DNA of 64,000 nt from Culex pipiens pallens (GCF_016801865.2 NC_068939.1:39718747-39782746), one strand, 5' to 3'; positions 1-13,115 are shown, counted from the stretch's first letter. A program made the numbers and translations. Notes: generated by a model from the sequence alone, not told the origin.

Positions 1-98
1 ATGGATATGGGCTACACTGAAAAAAAAATGATACAGGGTAAAAAAAATTGGTCGCAAAAAAATTTCAACTTCATTTTTCGATGTATAATCGAATTTGA

Positions 99-962
99 GC
101 ATGAGCATGAGCATGAGCATGGTTGACTGCCAATGAGCTGCTACTCCGTTATTGACAGATCAGCTGAAGTTAAACAATGAATCAAAAATGATCAGTGGGA
201 GCCAACCATCCGTTCACTGTTTAACCCCTGAAGACCCCGACTTTATTAGTCAATACCGGCGCCCTCCCAAGAAGCCTGCAGTTCAACAAAAGGGAGGAAT
301 GTTAGTCCGATAGTTGAAGTTGCAGACTCATCACATGCACATAGTTTTTCGCTATATACTTGTTGATACCGCTTGAGACCGTTGAATCCACAGCATCTCC
401 TTCAAGCATCACGTGATTATTATTTTTTTGGGTTAGTAGGATAAGGTATTGGCTTTTCGATGCCTCCCGAGCTACGACGCTATGGGGAGGACTTTCATAA
501 CAAACCCGTCGGCGAGCCTTCCGAGCAACGATGCTATGGGAAGGTCTTTCTAATTAGCACACCAAAACACTCGCGCACAGGTATTTAAATACTGAATAAA
601 TGTAATTTTTCATCACGATTACCCAGACGACATTGATGATATAGGAAGAACTTTTTTACAGTCATTTACAGTAATACTTAAACTTATTTTAATGCAACAA
701 TTCACACGACGTCGTGCCTCCCGATCAACGATGATGTAGGAAGGACTTGAGCAAGCCAATCAGGATGAAACACGAAATAAAATTCTTTTCTTTTCACACA
801 CAATGCCACATAATTGACCGCGCGTCACCACCCAACAAATTGAACTGATTTTCTTCTGCTTGTGGGCAAGCCAACCTGGATGAAACACGAAATAAAATTC
901 TTTTCTTTTCACACACAATGCCACATAATTGACCGCGCGTCACCACCCAACAAATTGAACTC
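99..962 (-). mobile_element. stem-loop retroposon with hexanucleotide tail, copy 1
   Basis: An 864-bp insertion splits a foldback-family copy. The 21-bp sequence at 78-98 recurs exactly at 963-983, a target-site duplication. The left edge is (GCATGA)n, so the element's 3' tail is (TCATGC)n on the minus strand, as in target-primed retroposons. Inside are ~40-nt imperfect stem-loops of form GCCTTCC...GGAAGG or GCCTCCC...GGGAGG at about 459-497, 508-551 and 713-751. The last ~97 bp occur twice (753-848 and 865-960). No long ORF. Confidence 0.65.
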
Positions 963-1980
963 TCGATGTATAATCGAATTTGAAATCAAAAAGTCCTTTA
1001 GTGATTTTTTGATAAAGTGCACCGTTTTCAAGTTAGAGCCATTTTAGGTAACTTTTTTGAAAATAGTCGAAGTTTTTCATTTTTTAAAATTAGTGCCCCA
1101 AGCTGATAAAATTCTCTATATTTTGCTTTAATAAACTTTGTAGATACAATCCTTAGTTGCTGAGATATTGCCATGCAAAGGTTAAATAACAGGAAAATTG
1201 ATGTTTTCTAAGTCTCACCCAAACAACTCATCATTTTCTAATGTCGAAATCTCAGCAACTAATGGTCCGATTAACAATGTTAAAATATACACACAGTTTA
1301 AAAAAAAATCATGGTAAAATTTCATCTAAAAAGGCGTACATCTTCTATGTCAGAAAAAGCTTAAATTTACCTCTAATAATATGTAAATTTACATCTGGCA
1401 GACGCTAGAAAAAAATATCTGTTATCCCAAAAAAATATCAAACTGGCGATAGTTATATCTAGCTTACTAAGTCCACGCCCCATCCCGCACGGCCAACTCG
1501 CCGCTGTGAAATCCGGAGTATCAAAGCCAATGTAGCTCTACGTATCTCGTATATCCTTTATGTACCCTATATGCAGTAAATTCATTATACAATGCACGGA
1601 ACACAATTTTCAAAAATATTTTTTTCAAAGGTGGGCAAACATTGGCACTAATTAAAAAAAATTAAAAACTGCGACTATTTTCAAAAAAGTTACCTCAAAT
1701 GGCTCTTACTTGAAAACGGTGCACTTTATCAAAAAATCCCTTCAGTACTTTTTGATAGCAAATTCGATTATACAGCGAAAAATGAAGTTGAAAATTTTTT
1801 GCGACCAAAATTTCGATTTAAAAAATAAAAATCTGTATTGATTCCAAAAATCATAACTCAAAGATTATTTGCCCATTCAGGAAATTTCTGAAAAGTTTGC
1901 ATTTGATGTCCTCTTAAACATATCAAAAAAAAAAAAAAAAAAATAGTGTTTTTTTGCAAACCAAATTTTAGTGACAAAAA
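960..1980. repeat. foldback family G, diverged copy
   Basis: Left-arm sequence (1-98 continuing at 963-1290) and right-arm sequence (about 1655-1980) are inverted copies of the unit that forms the 22477-24328 palindrome, recognised by shared blocks such as GATAAAGTGCACCGTTTTCA. Between them lies a diverged AT-rich centre. Confidence 0.6.
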
Positions 1981-2599
1981 GTGAAATTAAAAATTACATT
2001 CAGACATGCATTGGCACGCTCTGCACTGGCACTTCAGATTAGCACTTACCTCAAGTTCTACGCACACTGCGCATTGCACAGTGCTAGTGCTATTTTTTAG
2101 CACTCCCATATAGCACGCCCAAGACATTTCACTAGTCTTGGTGGTTAATTTATTACTTTTCCATAAATTGGGATACTGTTTGCGTCTCCAAAGGCCACAA
2201 GCGTTGATCCATTCGCCCAAGTACTGAAAATCTAACAAATTTTCAAGTTCCCTTGCCATTTTTGAAGACTTTTCTTAATTTATTTTTGAAGATTTTCTAA
2301 AAGAAAAAAATCGCTTTTATTAGACCACAATGAAAAAAAGTTTACTTTGCAGAGAATAGAACCATGGACCTCTCACTTCCAAGTCTTGAACGCAAGCACT
2401 GCACTAAACTTTCAGATAAAAATTGATGGAATTATTTGCGTCACGTTCCACTAGTCGACGTCACTCAATTCAAGATAAACAAATGCAAAAAGCGTCTTAG
2501 TTACCATTTTTGTTAGAGTGCAAGAGCGAGTGCTATGATTGAAAGCGCAGTGCTATTCGCTAAAATAGCACGCGTGCTAGCCGCGCGCGGTGCCAATGC

Positions 2600-2795
2600 A
2601 TGTCTGATCACATTTTTTTACCGTGTATCATTTTTTTTCATTGTAGTCCATATCCATAACTACAACTTTGCTGAAGACACCAAATCGATCAACAAATTCC
2701 TTCAAAAGATACAGATTTTTTAAATTTTTACAAATCATTTTTGTATGGACAGCTGCCAAATTTGTATGGAATGAACGAACTAATGATGCAAAATT
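2600..2795 (+). repeat. foldback family G terminal fragment
   Basis: Contains the family's terminal block (ACTTTGCTGAAGACACCAAA, TCCTTCAAAAGATACAGATT) and the flanking GTATGGACAGCTGCCAAATT. Truncated on both sides. Confidence 0.6.
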
Positions 2796-2799
2796 AAAT

Positions 2800-4740
2800 T
2801 AAATTTCCTTTAAAATGACACGATCCCTTAATTGTTTACGGTTGAGTAGTGGAAAATGGCGGAGTTTTCAACACTTTTGTGGGTGTTTTTTGATGAAAAA
2901 TAGTTTTTTTCATCAGATCTTTTCAGACAGCAAATTACTAAATAGCATTTTTTCGTATGTTCAAATGCGATTAGTAACAAAGTTTCACGCAATCTGAAGA
3001 CGGGTCGGGGCAACTGCTGTGTGAGTTGGCGAAGAATGACCCAGTGACGTCATCCTAAAATTTTACCTTTAAACTTAAAAATCAAAAATTCTCATAGAAG
3101 TGCCGAGTTTTTTTTATTCCGTGTTTTTTTTTTCCTCAGAAAGTCCGTCCAGTTTCCTAAAAGTTTGTCTTTGACCACTTTTAGATACGATGTAACTGCT
3201 TTCAGATACAGTAATTTTTAAATTACAGAATACAAAAATATTTAAATAACTTATGCCCTTCTCAAATGTCATTGTCGAGTGCAACTGGCTCCATATATAT
3301 ATATATATATAAATTGCTTTGGGTATAAGCTTAGGATTACATGTTTACAAGGTATCATTCATATCGCAGAGGGTCGGGTACAATCTATTTGGCATTGAAT
3401 TACTTCGTTTCTCAATTTTTTATTTTTTTAGATTTTCCTTCTTTTATATGTTTTGGAAAAACAAAAAATGGATCTTTTGGTCATTTTTTGATGTAGAATG
3501 GAATTTGCAATTGATAAGTATCCTACACAAATTTTGATAAATCCACTATTTTCGAAGTATAGCCACTTTGAGTTTGATTTAAACTAAACATTCCAGTATT
3601 TCGATTTTTAAAAATAGTGTCCGTGTCTAAAAAAACGAATAGATCAGCATTTTCTAACAATTAGAAATTTGAGCCTGATTTGAGCATTTTTGATTTAGAT
3701 CCTGCTGGTTTGACGTGAAATTGCTGTCGCTGTCATCGGTGCCCAGAATATGTTTTTTTAATCCTCACTCTACATGCTGAAAATTGTGTCTTAAGCTATT
3801 TAAGGACTCCGGGCCAAATATGAGCAAAATTTATTTATGGATACTCGAAGGTTAAGTTTGAATGGGAAAAATCGAAAAATGTATGAAAAACTTAATTTTC
3901 TTACGGTATGGTCTGCACGGGGTGTTACTTTCATCCAAATATTCCCAAAAGTGAGATTCTCATTGGAAATGTAATGCTCTACAACTTTGTAGAACATACC
4001 AAAGCTGTAAAACTTGATCTAAAAATGTCATTTTTGTACGTAAAACATTGTTTTCACCAGCTTCAGTCTCGGGTATCAATGGGTTAATCCCAACCAATTT
4101 CGCTCAAAATTAACACAGATGCTTAAAATAACCCAAAAACCGTTTTCCGCCTGATTTCACAGGGGGGCATTTTCTCTGGGCACCCTACTGTAAACGTCAC
4201 CCGTCATTTCGACGTTCCGAGAAAAACGCGTTTTAATGTTTGACCTTTAATAAACAAAAATGAAAACACGCAATTCAAACAATAACAAACAAGTTATGTT
4301 TGGCTGACCATTCTGTGCATTGTCCCGAAGTTTGGTTGAAGTTGGTTGCTGGAGTCCCGAGTTGTAATTACAAATGTTTACGGTAGTCTAACTTGTACGT
4401 GCGTCAAACGCGTTCTGACCTGAAATCCCTTTGGTTAATTGTCGCACTTACATCAATTCATCAGGGAGTGACAAGGTAGCACGACAAGATTAAAACAACT
4501 TTGATATGTAAAGTGACAAAAATGCACGGAGTTTTTTTTCGGGTTTTTTTTTTAATATCTCAGGATTGAAATCGAATTTTGGGGATCTGTGAAGGTCAAA
4601 AAGTGAGGCATTGTGAGCTGCACAAAATGGCGTTCTTAACTCAATTTGGCTCAACTTGTATTAGGTCTCACAAAATTTTAAATAACGTGCCATTTTCAAT
4701 ACCCGCCAACTATCTGTTTTTCTCCTCAATTTATTTCCAG
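2800..4740. other. AT-rich non-coding stretch
   Basis: No convincing gene. It holds a short (AT)n run at about 3293-3311, many homopolymer tracts and weak similarity around 4300-4380 to sequence at 54000-54080, suggesting an old dispersed repeat. Confidence 0.5.
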
Positions 4741-5745
4741 TTACCCAACGAGCAACTACCGCGAATAAACTGATAACATCTACACAAGCACCATGCAGTA
4801 ACTCACGTGATACAGCAAAACTGTGTTGTTGTTGTTTCCGGAAAAGTCTTCAAAAGCAACCGAAGCAGGAAAATTCTTCCACCGAGGAATGCTCAAAATT
4901 GGCGTGATTTCGGGCCAAAGAGGGAAGAGTCCCTGCCGGGAAAATTGGCACAATAAAGTGAAAAAAGCAGCCCTAAACCGAGTTTGGCCCAACGCGACTG
5001 TATGCAGTAACGTGTAGTAAACTTCCGGAGACCAGGAATCCGAACGATGTGCGATTAAAATAACCCGAAAAAAGTAACCGGTAGAGGGAGGAATATGCAA
5101 AACTGCCCACAGTATTGAGGCAGATTGTGCTTGTACTTGTGTGGAATGCTGAACGTGTTTGTGACGTGCCTCCAAAGCCAGACGCGCTCCGGATTCGATT
5201 CCAGTCGAGGAAAAGTGAGAATAACCTGATGTAAAAAAATAAGCAAAACAAAAACAAGCAAAAACCAAATCGAAACACGAGTGCATGAGCTTGGAAACAA
5301 ATTGTGGATACGGTTTTGTGGTTTTTCTGAGAAAGAATTTATTCACGGAAACGGGAGGGGGGAAAAGAAGAAGGGCAAAAAGGTGTTAGCTCAGTGACAT
5401 TTCAATTACGATAAAAAAAAACGAATGAATTATAGTGCAACCGCAGTCAAGTAGTAGAGTGCAGTAGTTAAGTGTGTTTGACAAACTCTTCAAACTGAAG
5501 GGGGAGGGGGAACCAGCTTCTTGAATCCACAGCCGGAGGTTGCATGATGTTCTAACCCCCAAAGTGGTTCACTTGAAGGGGAAAACGTGCTGAGTGTGAG
5601 ATAATACTAGTTGCGGGAAACCGTTAGTGGTTTGGAACGAGGAAAGTTGTAGAAAAAACAACTTTTGAATCGTTTATTTTTGAATGAAACCAGCAGTTTT
5701 CGAAGCGGAAAGGACCAGCATGGAAGACTGAAATATTAGTGAATG
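4741..5745 (+). other. candidate promoter or leader exon (non-coding)
   Basis: About 1 kb of unique, GC-richer sequence in an AT-rich repeat landscape. It is preceded by a very strong acceptor-like tract (TTTTTCTCCTCAATTTATTTCCAG region, ending 4740) and ends with ATG/GTGAGT at 5745, a near-consensus donor. Short ORFs on both strands are not convincing. It could be a long 5' UTR exon of the downstream + strand gene or the start of another transcript. The distance to Pde8 exon 1 (about 39 kb) makes the link speculative. Confidence 0.25.
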
Positions 5746-5835
5746 GTGAGTCTGTAACGATGAATAATCCTCTGTGTCACTATTTTTTCTGTTTTAATAT
5801 TTCAAGTGTGAAAAAAACCTCAAATTTTGATTTGC

Positions 5836-6170
5836 CGGGGTTGCCTCTCACCCAATCGGCCTGGGTACAATCCCAGGAGGTTCTGGTCGCATTTTTCGAG
5901 ACGAAATTTGTCTGATCACGCCTTCCTTCGGACGGGGAAGTAAATGTTGGCCCCGGTCTAACCTAAAGGATAGGTCTTAAGCTCAATCCAGGTGTAGGAG
6001 TCGTCTCCCTGGGTCCTGCATCGGTGGAGTCGCTTGTAGGAAGTTGAACTAACAATCCAAAGGACGTCAGTTCGAATCCCGGGGTGGATGAAAGCTTAGG
6101 TGTAAAAAGAGGATTGCAATTGTCTTCGAGTAGGAATCTTGTAATCGAAAAAGCCAAGGCAATGCTGAGC
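5836..6170 (+). mobile_element. SINE with two tRNA-like regions, copy 1
   Basis: Two B-box-like segments (GGGTACAATCCC near 5870 and AGTTCGAATCCCGG near 6070) are separated by a spacer containing AAGTAAATGTTGGCCCCGGT. The 3' part carries GAGTAGGAATCTTG and AAGGCAATGCTG. Copies lie at 33923-34182 and, inverted, at 58586-58965. Confidence 0.7.
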
Positions 6171-6599
6171 GAACGATTTAGTTATTATTTATTTATTTTG
6201 AAAATGTTTTACAGATTTTTATTATTTGACAGTGAAAATCGGAGTTGAGACACCATCAATGAAACATAAGACCAATTGAAAACATTTAGGAAATAAAATT
6301 TATTTTTTGTTCATTGAGCAGTTTTTAAGCCATCGTCAATTTCATACTCAAATTTTGTAGAGGCCTTTCCTATGACCAAAGAAGCCATTTAATGCCATTA
6401 ACCAACCCATACCAAGCAATTTTGGCAGTTTGCCATACATAAACATTGCTTTAAAATTCGAAAATCTGTAAATTCAAAAGGAATTTTCTGATTGATTTGA
6501 GGTTTGTCAGCAAAGTTTGATTGATGAGAATAATTAAATAGTAGTTTTTGCAATTCCGTTATGAAACTACATACTTTTCCTGTCATTCTTGAACGACGA

Positions 6600-7024
6600 A
6601 ATAGCCTACTTTTCTGTACCAAAAATAACAGAATCGAATAGCAACACTTTTCAAAATAAATGCTGAAAAGTTTTACTTTTCAGCACTGAAATGGGTGCTG
6701 AAAAGTCGAACTTTTCAGCACTTGTTTCGAAAAGTAACACTTTTCAACATTTTTTTGGTTCAAACGATTTATTGACAAAATACATGAAAATTCGACTTAA
6801 AATTTCACTCAATGGGTGTTTTTCGGAATTGCAAAAAATGTTGTATGGAACTCGTTGCAAAACTTGATTTTTTCAGCACTCTTCGTATTTATCGTATTTA
6901 TGTACGACTCGTGCTGAAAAAATCCTCTTTTTGCAACTTGTTGCATAAACTACTATTATGCAACAAGTTGCAAAAAGAGGATTTTTTTCAGCACGAGTCG
7001 TACATAAATACGATAAATACGAAG
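6600..7024. mobile_element. CAGCACGAG foldback element remnant with terminal hairpin
   Basis: Contains tandem short palindromes built from GTGCTGAAAAGT/ACTTTTCAGCAC (6650-6760) and ends in a long hairpin: 6881-6947 pairs with 6957-7024 around a 9-nt loop. Related to the complete element 16641-17408. Confidence 0.65.
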
Positions 7025-7204
7025 AGCTCCACAGCTATAGAATGTCACCATTATTATATAAATTGTAAATAAAAACGTAGTGAAATAGTCTGGGTCACTA
7101 CAAAAACTATTGCATACTTATTTTTATTTAAAATATAGAAGATGTTAGTTTTTAACTAATATATCCAAAAATGACTCCTAAAAAATACATTTTTGAAAAC
7201 ATTG

Positions 7205-8000
7205 CACAGTGGTCCAGATCGCATTAAAGGTGGAAAATGGATTTTCTGAAAAATTGTGAAGTTTTGAAAAGGAGCAATTTTTGGTTTGGTTGAAAATTAG
7301 GGTGATGTTGAAAATCTAACTTTTATGTAATATTTTTGGGATTTTTTTCGTGTTTCCAGAAAGTTGTTGGGCTTGCTGATTCAAGTAACTTTGTCGAAGA
7401 CACCAAAATTGTATCTCGTGATCTACGCCTTCTACGACCAAATTTATAGAAAGCATCTGAGCAAACCTTCAAAAATTATTTTTTTGACCGTGGCAATTCA
7501 TGGTAAAGTTTTAGAGAAATGTGATCTTCGGGGCACTTTTAGAGCTCTGAAAAAAGAACATTTTTATTTTTTGACATGTCAATTTGGACTTGAGGATCAA
7601 AAGTTTAGCAAATTTAAAACCTAAATATCTCAAAAAGACGCAAGCCAAATTTTAAGCACCAGGTTGCTTTTGAAAAAAGAGATTCCGCACTACAAATGCT
7701 GAAAAAAATCTCAGGGGTGTTTTTCTTTAAACTCAAGATTCATTTGAAAAAGTCTAATTTTCAAGGAAAACCCCTTGAAAACCCCCCCCAACTAACATTT
7801 TCCATGTAATTTTGCCCGCTGAATCTAAATCTGCCCTCAGAATTAAGCCCAAGTGTCGTAAAATCGATTTTTGGTCATATTTTGGGTTTCCATGTAAAAT
7901 TATAATAGGACCAAACATTGATTTGTTGACAATTTGGCTTAATTCTAAGGGCAGATTCAGCGCGCAAAACTACATGGAAAAACATTTAGTTGCACAATTT
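7205..8000 (+). repeat. CACAG-GGTCC foldback family, diverged copy
   Basis: Begins CACAGTGGTCCAGATCGCAT and shares ATCTACGCCTTCTACGACCA and ATAGAAAGCATCTGAGCAAA with 13307-14141. Within it, 7800-7845 and 7937-7980 form an inverted pair (GCTGAATCTAAATCTGCCCT and its near complement). Confidence 0.6.
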
Positions 8001-8029
8001 TCAAATCTTTTTTTTGGGAAATTTTGATA

Positions 8030-8517
8030 AGAGTGGAAAATAAAAACTTGAAATATGTCTTGCATTGGCCTAATGAGAAATGAAAATCTAGTATAAGATT
8101 GAATTTGTGGATAAATGGTTTTGTACAATTATGCTATAAAAAATATCTTAAATATTGTTGTATGCATTTTTGTTTGTTTATCGCTATATATATTCAACAG
8201 TTTCTTTCAAAATGTTAAGGGCTACTATTTGATTATATTTGATATTCCGATTTAATTTTGGTATTTTTTCCGAAATAAAAAAATCAAGTTTAGAAATTTT
8301 CTTACAACTATCATATTTGTCAACTGATTCATTTTTTTTACACAACACCGCATAGTTCGCATCTTAGCCAGGGCAATTCCAAAAATAGTTTCCAACACAA
8401 TCGTCAGAGAAAAAAGCTCAAATTTGTCCGGCAAACACACAAACAGAAGCTGCGTGTGCGAGCAACACACATTAGAAGAGAAAAACGCTTCTGATGGCTA
8501 TTTGTGGTGCCAAAATG

Positions 8518-8549
<32 letters not shown>

Positions 8550-9590
8550 CCAGCCCACAACCAACGCAACGGGCGCGATGACAATGGACAAAGTGCGAAC
8601 TCTCCCCTCCCTCCTGGGGAGAGCTGACCTTGTCCGAAAAACGAAACGAAATGGTAATGGTCAACTGTCAGCAGTCAGTGGGTGGCGTGGGCGCGAAATA
8701 TCATTTGGGGGGAAAAGTTACTATTCGGAAATGTAATATATTTTGAGTGAGTAGGAGTAAAATTGATTTGGGAAGTTTCTTTGGAGTTATGTTATGATGA
8801 TTTTATGATCAAGGGGAAATGATATCTGTCAGGACAAGATTTTGTAGTAATCGGTTTACCTTTAAAATTAAAAAAATGATTTTATTTAGAAATCTACTGC
8901 ATTAAAATTTCCATTAAACTAACATTATTCAAATAATTTTTTTTTAGGCACTGCAAAAACTGAGCTAATTATTAAATACCTAAAAAAATCATATTTCTAT
9001 CACACGATTTCTCGAAACAAATCCATTACTCGTTGGTCTGCCATTCCCTCAAGCATTTTCATCTAGCTAACGCTGCTCTTTAAAAATTGATCATGGGAAA
9101 ATATTGATTTTTGCAAATAGCATCAATTACCGAGCTCCACTGCCATTTTTCAAACCCTTCTCCCTCTCCCCCCACTCTGTTTCGTTCTGACAGTACCTAC
9201 CTGTTACCGGTGGCCACGTTTTTCGAGCAAATATGAACGGAAATGGATGTGTCTCCCCTCCCTTGACGAAGGGGGAGAAAGGGAAACTTTTTGCTATTAT
9301 TACAACGCCAGTACCATCCCACCACACTCTGGTGGGGCTATTCTTCCCGCCAGAGGCGTTTTTCCCACTTATTCAAAGTGGCGGGGACGGTCTACTAAAG
9401 TGAGCGAGCCACAACCACTCCATTTGTCGACGTCGTCGGCTGGGAAAGGAGGGGTTTCTGTGAGCGATTACTGTGGCATTGTGTCAAAGATTAGTTTAAA
9501 AAATACTAGACGGTTTAAACACATTCAAACAGTTTATGATTTTGAGAACTGTAACATTCTCATTCATTTCTGGTGATTTCCATGTTGTTA
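8030..9590. other. mostly unique sequence, no gene recognised
   Basis: Two GC-richer islets (8400-8740, 9120-9480). A pyrimidine tract ending TTCGTTCTGACAG at about 9192 could be an acceptor, but no coding frame follows convincingly. Confidence 0.4.
8518..8542. repeat. (TG)n microsatellite
   Basis: About 12 TG units in a unique, GC-richer stretch. Confidence 0.9.
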
Positions 9591-9599
9591 CATATAATT

Positions 9600-10050
9600 T
9601 AAATAAAACAATGAATATTACGCCCTTTTGAAATATTCGTCTTGATTTAAAAAAAATCGTTTTTGAAATGATCGGATTTCACGAGATTTCACGAATATTT
9701 CATATTTTGACATTGACAATCTGATCATTAGTTGCTGAGATATCGACATTAGAAAATGGTTTGGGAGAGACTTTATGAAAATTTCACTAAAGTACGTTTT
9801 GATCGAAAATTCGATTTTACTTCGACAAATGAAGCTAAAACACTTTCGCGACTAATGTTTCGATTTGTTTTTAAATCAGTATTGATTCGAAAATTGATAA
9901 CTCTCTCAAAATGTTTGGCACATTCTGGAAATTTCTGAATAGTTGGCATTTGATGTCCCCTTAAACATATCAGAAAATTAAAAAAATAAAAAAGGGTTTT
10001 TTTTGCAAATCAAATTTTACAGACAAAAAGTCACCAAAAATTGTGTTACC
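9600..10050. repeat. foldback family G central/right-arm fragment
   Basis: Shares ATTACGCCCTTTTGAAATAT, GTTGCTGAGATATCGACATT and GATGTCCCCTTAAACATATC with the palindrome's central and right-arm regions. Confidence 0.55.
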
Positions 10051-10070
10051 GTGTATATTTTTTCAGTGTA

Positions 10071-11580
10071 CAGTCATGCCTCGGTTTAGCACCGTAATAG
10101 GGGATGCAAAACCGAGGCGTGAATAACTGAAGCACAGAGCTTATGGTATTTTGGTTCTATGGGACACATTGGCTATAATCGAATGAAAAATCATGCAAAC
10201 ATAAAAAATTATAAAAAAAAAAATGCAATTATAGGTAATTACATGAAAATTCTCACACAAATTCGTACTTTTCCTGTGTTCCTGTCAAAATATTTTTTTT
10301 TTTGCAATATGGGTATCAACTCATTGTGTTTCTGTCATAAATTTCGAATGCCATACAATTTTCTTTTGAAAATATCGAAATTTTCACAAAACTACGTATA
10401 ATCGAAAAAAAATACTCAAAATTCCAGTTTTTCACAATATGTGTATCAAATGATCGGATTTTTTCATACATTTTGAATGTAATAACAACCTTTTTTGAAT
10501 ATATTTTCCAAATTTCATATTTTTACAAGAAAAAAATACACCCAAAATTTCAGTTGGGTAACAAATGATAAGGCCGATGCAAATATTTAAAAAAGTTTTT
10601 GTCCCTCGGCCCTGGCCGAGGTCAAGGGGGGGGCAAAAAAATAAAAAAATATAAAAATTTAAATAACAAGCCATAGTCTTCACATTTAAATGAAAAAAGT
10701 GTTTTAAAATACATTTTACACTAGTTCAGTTGTTTTGCAATCTCTAGTTTTCAAAAAATCTAAGATCTGACAAAAATAAAAATTGTATCGAAAAAAAAGA
10801 TTTTGCATCGAAAATTTTCAAAAAAATTTAAGATTTTTTAATAAACCCAAACATGCTAAAAATGATTTTAAACGCAGAAGAATGTATTTTAATTTGATTT
10901 CAGCTGGTTGCATTTGAATTTTCATTGAAATTTTGAAGTTTATTGTAAAAATATTTTTTTTGCCCCCTGATTTTTCGGGCCAATTTTGAAGGGGGGGGGG
11001 GTGACAAAAACTTTTAAAAATATTTGTACCAGCCTAACAAACATTTCGAATGTTATAAGTTTTGAAGCAATTTTGTGAAAATTTTGAGTGTTTAAAAAAA
11101 AATGTTTAAGCTTTCGAAATTTATTAAAATATCTCGATCATTTGGTACCCAAATTGTGAAAAACTGAAATTTGAGCATTTTTTTTCGAAAATACGTAGTT
11201 TTGTGAAAAATATGAGTGTTTTCAAAAATGTTGTTATAACTTCCGAAATGCATGGAAATATTCCGATCGTTTGGTATCCATATAGTAAAAAGCTGAAATT
11301 GTGAGTGTTTTTTTTTTTCAAAAATATGTAGTTTCGTGAAAATTTTGAGTTTTTTTCAAAAAATGGTACTATATTCCAAATGTATGAAAAAATCCCTATC
11401 ATTTGAAACCATCATTGAAAAAAAATCTTTGGAAAAACTTTGAGTAATTTTTCGAAAATACGTGGTTTTGCATTTTTTTTTGTATTTTTGAAAAATGTTG
11501 TTATTTTATTTAAAATGCATAAAAAAATTCCGATCATTTGATATCCATACTGTGAAAAAAATGTTGGTTAGGTTATCAAA
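10071..11580. repeat. composite: CAGTCATGCCTCGG end plus ~130-bp units in opposing orientation
   Basis: TA-CAGTCATGCCTCGGTT at 10069 resembles a pogo/Tigger-type terminus. Units of about 120-140 bp recur with GATCATTTGGTA(T/C)CC starts near 11133, 11264, 11390 and 11532, and inverted units near 10310, 10440 and 10550, giving a foldback-like layout. A MITE (10571-11035) sits in the middle. Confidence 0.45.
10571..11035. mobile_element. small TIR element (AGGCYG...GTTTTTGTC)
   Basis: Inverted ends: AGGCCGATGCAAATATTTAA at left, AGGCTGGTACAAATATTTTT as the complement at right, each followed by AAAGTTTTTGTC and a G/C-run (11 G at 10991-11001). 465 bp, no ORF. Confidence 0.65.
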
Positions 11581-12129
11581 AGACAGACATTGAAGATCTG
11601 GCAAAGCTGTCTCGAGATATGGCCACTTAAGTGATATTTATGTACTTTTTTATTCCGGATCTAAAAAATATATTTCCCTGTATTGAGATTTTTGCAATGT
11701 GATGAATAACGATTCAAAACCACACTTCAAAGCTGTTGAAAATATTGATAAAGTATTAAAAATTATCAGAAAAACCCGAAAGTTCACAATTTTCCTAAAT
11801 ATAACTTAATATTAAGGTTGATGCGAAACACAAAATGACTTATTGACATCAACAAATGATGATAGATTATGAAGATTGCTATGTTCGAGAGAGGATATGA
11901 ACATTGAACTAAGCTTAAAAAGGCTTTTCTTGAATAAATGAATACATTTTAAGCAAAAAGTCGAGATAGCTGATTAAGTTTAGTCGTACCAAAATTATAC
12001 ATTTGAATTTAAAAAATGAAATAAAAAATCAATCTATTATCTGCACTTCGATTTTTCAAGGTTAAAAAATGTTATCTGGAGACAAGAAAGTCATGTCAAA
12101 TTTCAACTTAAAAATCAAAACAAAAATGC

Positions 12130-12800
12130 AAATTTATTTACTACGATAAAAGTTTTGTTTGGACGATTTTCTGCCATATTTTAGGTTTTATTTAAACTTT
12201 GTCCCAATTCCGAGGGCAGAATCAGATTCAGTGGGCAAAATTACATGGGAAAACATATTTTGAACTATTTTTGAATTTCGTTAGGGAGGTCTCATACACA
12301 TTTCCCTAGAAAAAAAGACATTTTCAAATGAAGATATCTCGAGTTAAAAGAAAAACACTTCTGAGATTTTTCAGCGTATGTAACGCTAGTGCATTTTTAA
12401 ATTTACTTCATTTTAGCCTTTAAATGGCTGTAATTTTGTACCCTTAAGATAAATTTACATTGTAAAAAAAAGTTTTATAGAGCTCTAAAAGTTCCCTAAA
12501 ACAAACTTTTCTCTATAACTTTACTCTGAATTGCTACGATGAAAAAACTGTGTTTTTTTAAGGATTGCTCAGATGCTTTCTCTAAATTTGGTCGTAGAAG
12601 GCGTTGATTGCGAGATGAAATTTTATTGTCTTTGACAAAGTTGCTTGGATTGGCAAGCCCAACATGTTTCTAAAAAAGAATCCGGAAAAGTTTTATTTTT
12701 AAAATCACCTTAATCGTGAACCACCCTAATCAAAAAGTTACCCCTTTCCAATTTCACATTTTTTTGGAAAATCAATTTTGAGTGCTCTCCCCCCATTCAA
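12130..12800 (-). repeat. CACAG-GGTCC foldback family fragment
   Basis: Minus-strand copy sharing TTGGTCGTAGAAGGCGTTGA, ATCGTGAACCACCCTAATC and the GAGGGCAGAATCAGATTCAG block. Confidence 0.55.
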
Positions 12801-12804
12801 GCTT

Positions 12805-12880
12805 AGGACTCCTAGGTTCGAGCAGAAACTTGCAATAGAGACCACAAAAGACCTGGGGGTCGTTGAGTTGAAGGTTTTTT
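12805..12880 (+). repeat. short SINE-like fragment
   Basis: CTAGGTTCGAGCAG, TTGCAATAGAGACCACAAAA and GACCTGGGGGTCGTTG resemble a SINE body, but no complete A/B-box pair or target duplication is visible. Confidence 0.35.
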
Positions 12881-13015
12881 TTGTTTGTTTGGTGAATTTT
12901 ATAATGCATTTTTCATATTTAAGAGAAATTTAATATTGTTGTAAATGATTAATAGAACCATAAAATTCAAAATAGAATTACATATTTTTTAACACTGGAA
13001 AATTTCAATGAATAA

Positions 13016-13115
13016 NNNNNNNNNNNNNNNNNNNNNNNNNNNNNNNNNNNNNNNNNNNNNNNNNNNNNNNNNNNNNNNNNNNNNNNNNNNNNNNNNNNNN
13101 NNNNNNNNNNNNNNN
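13016..13115. other. assembly gap of 100 N
   Basis: Exactly 100 unknown bases, a conventional scaffold-gap size, so true spacing and content are unknown. It lies in an AT-rich stretch between two copies of one foldback family. Confidence 0.99.

Noticed and set aside
4780..5346. 188-codon minus-strand open frame
   Set aside because: Three overlapping frames are open in the same region, no motif is recognisable, and splice-like signals favour a + strand non-coding exon.
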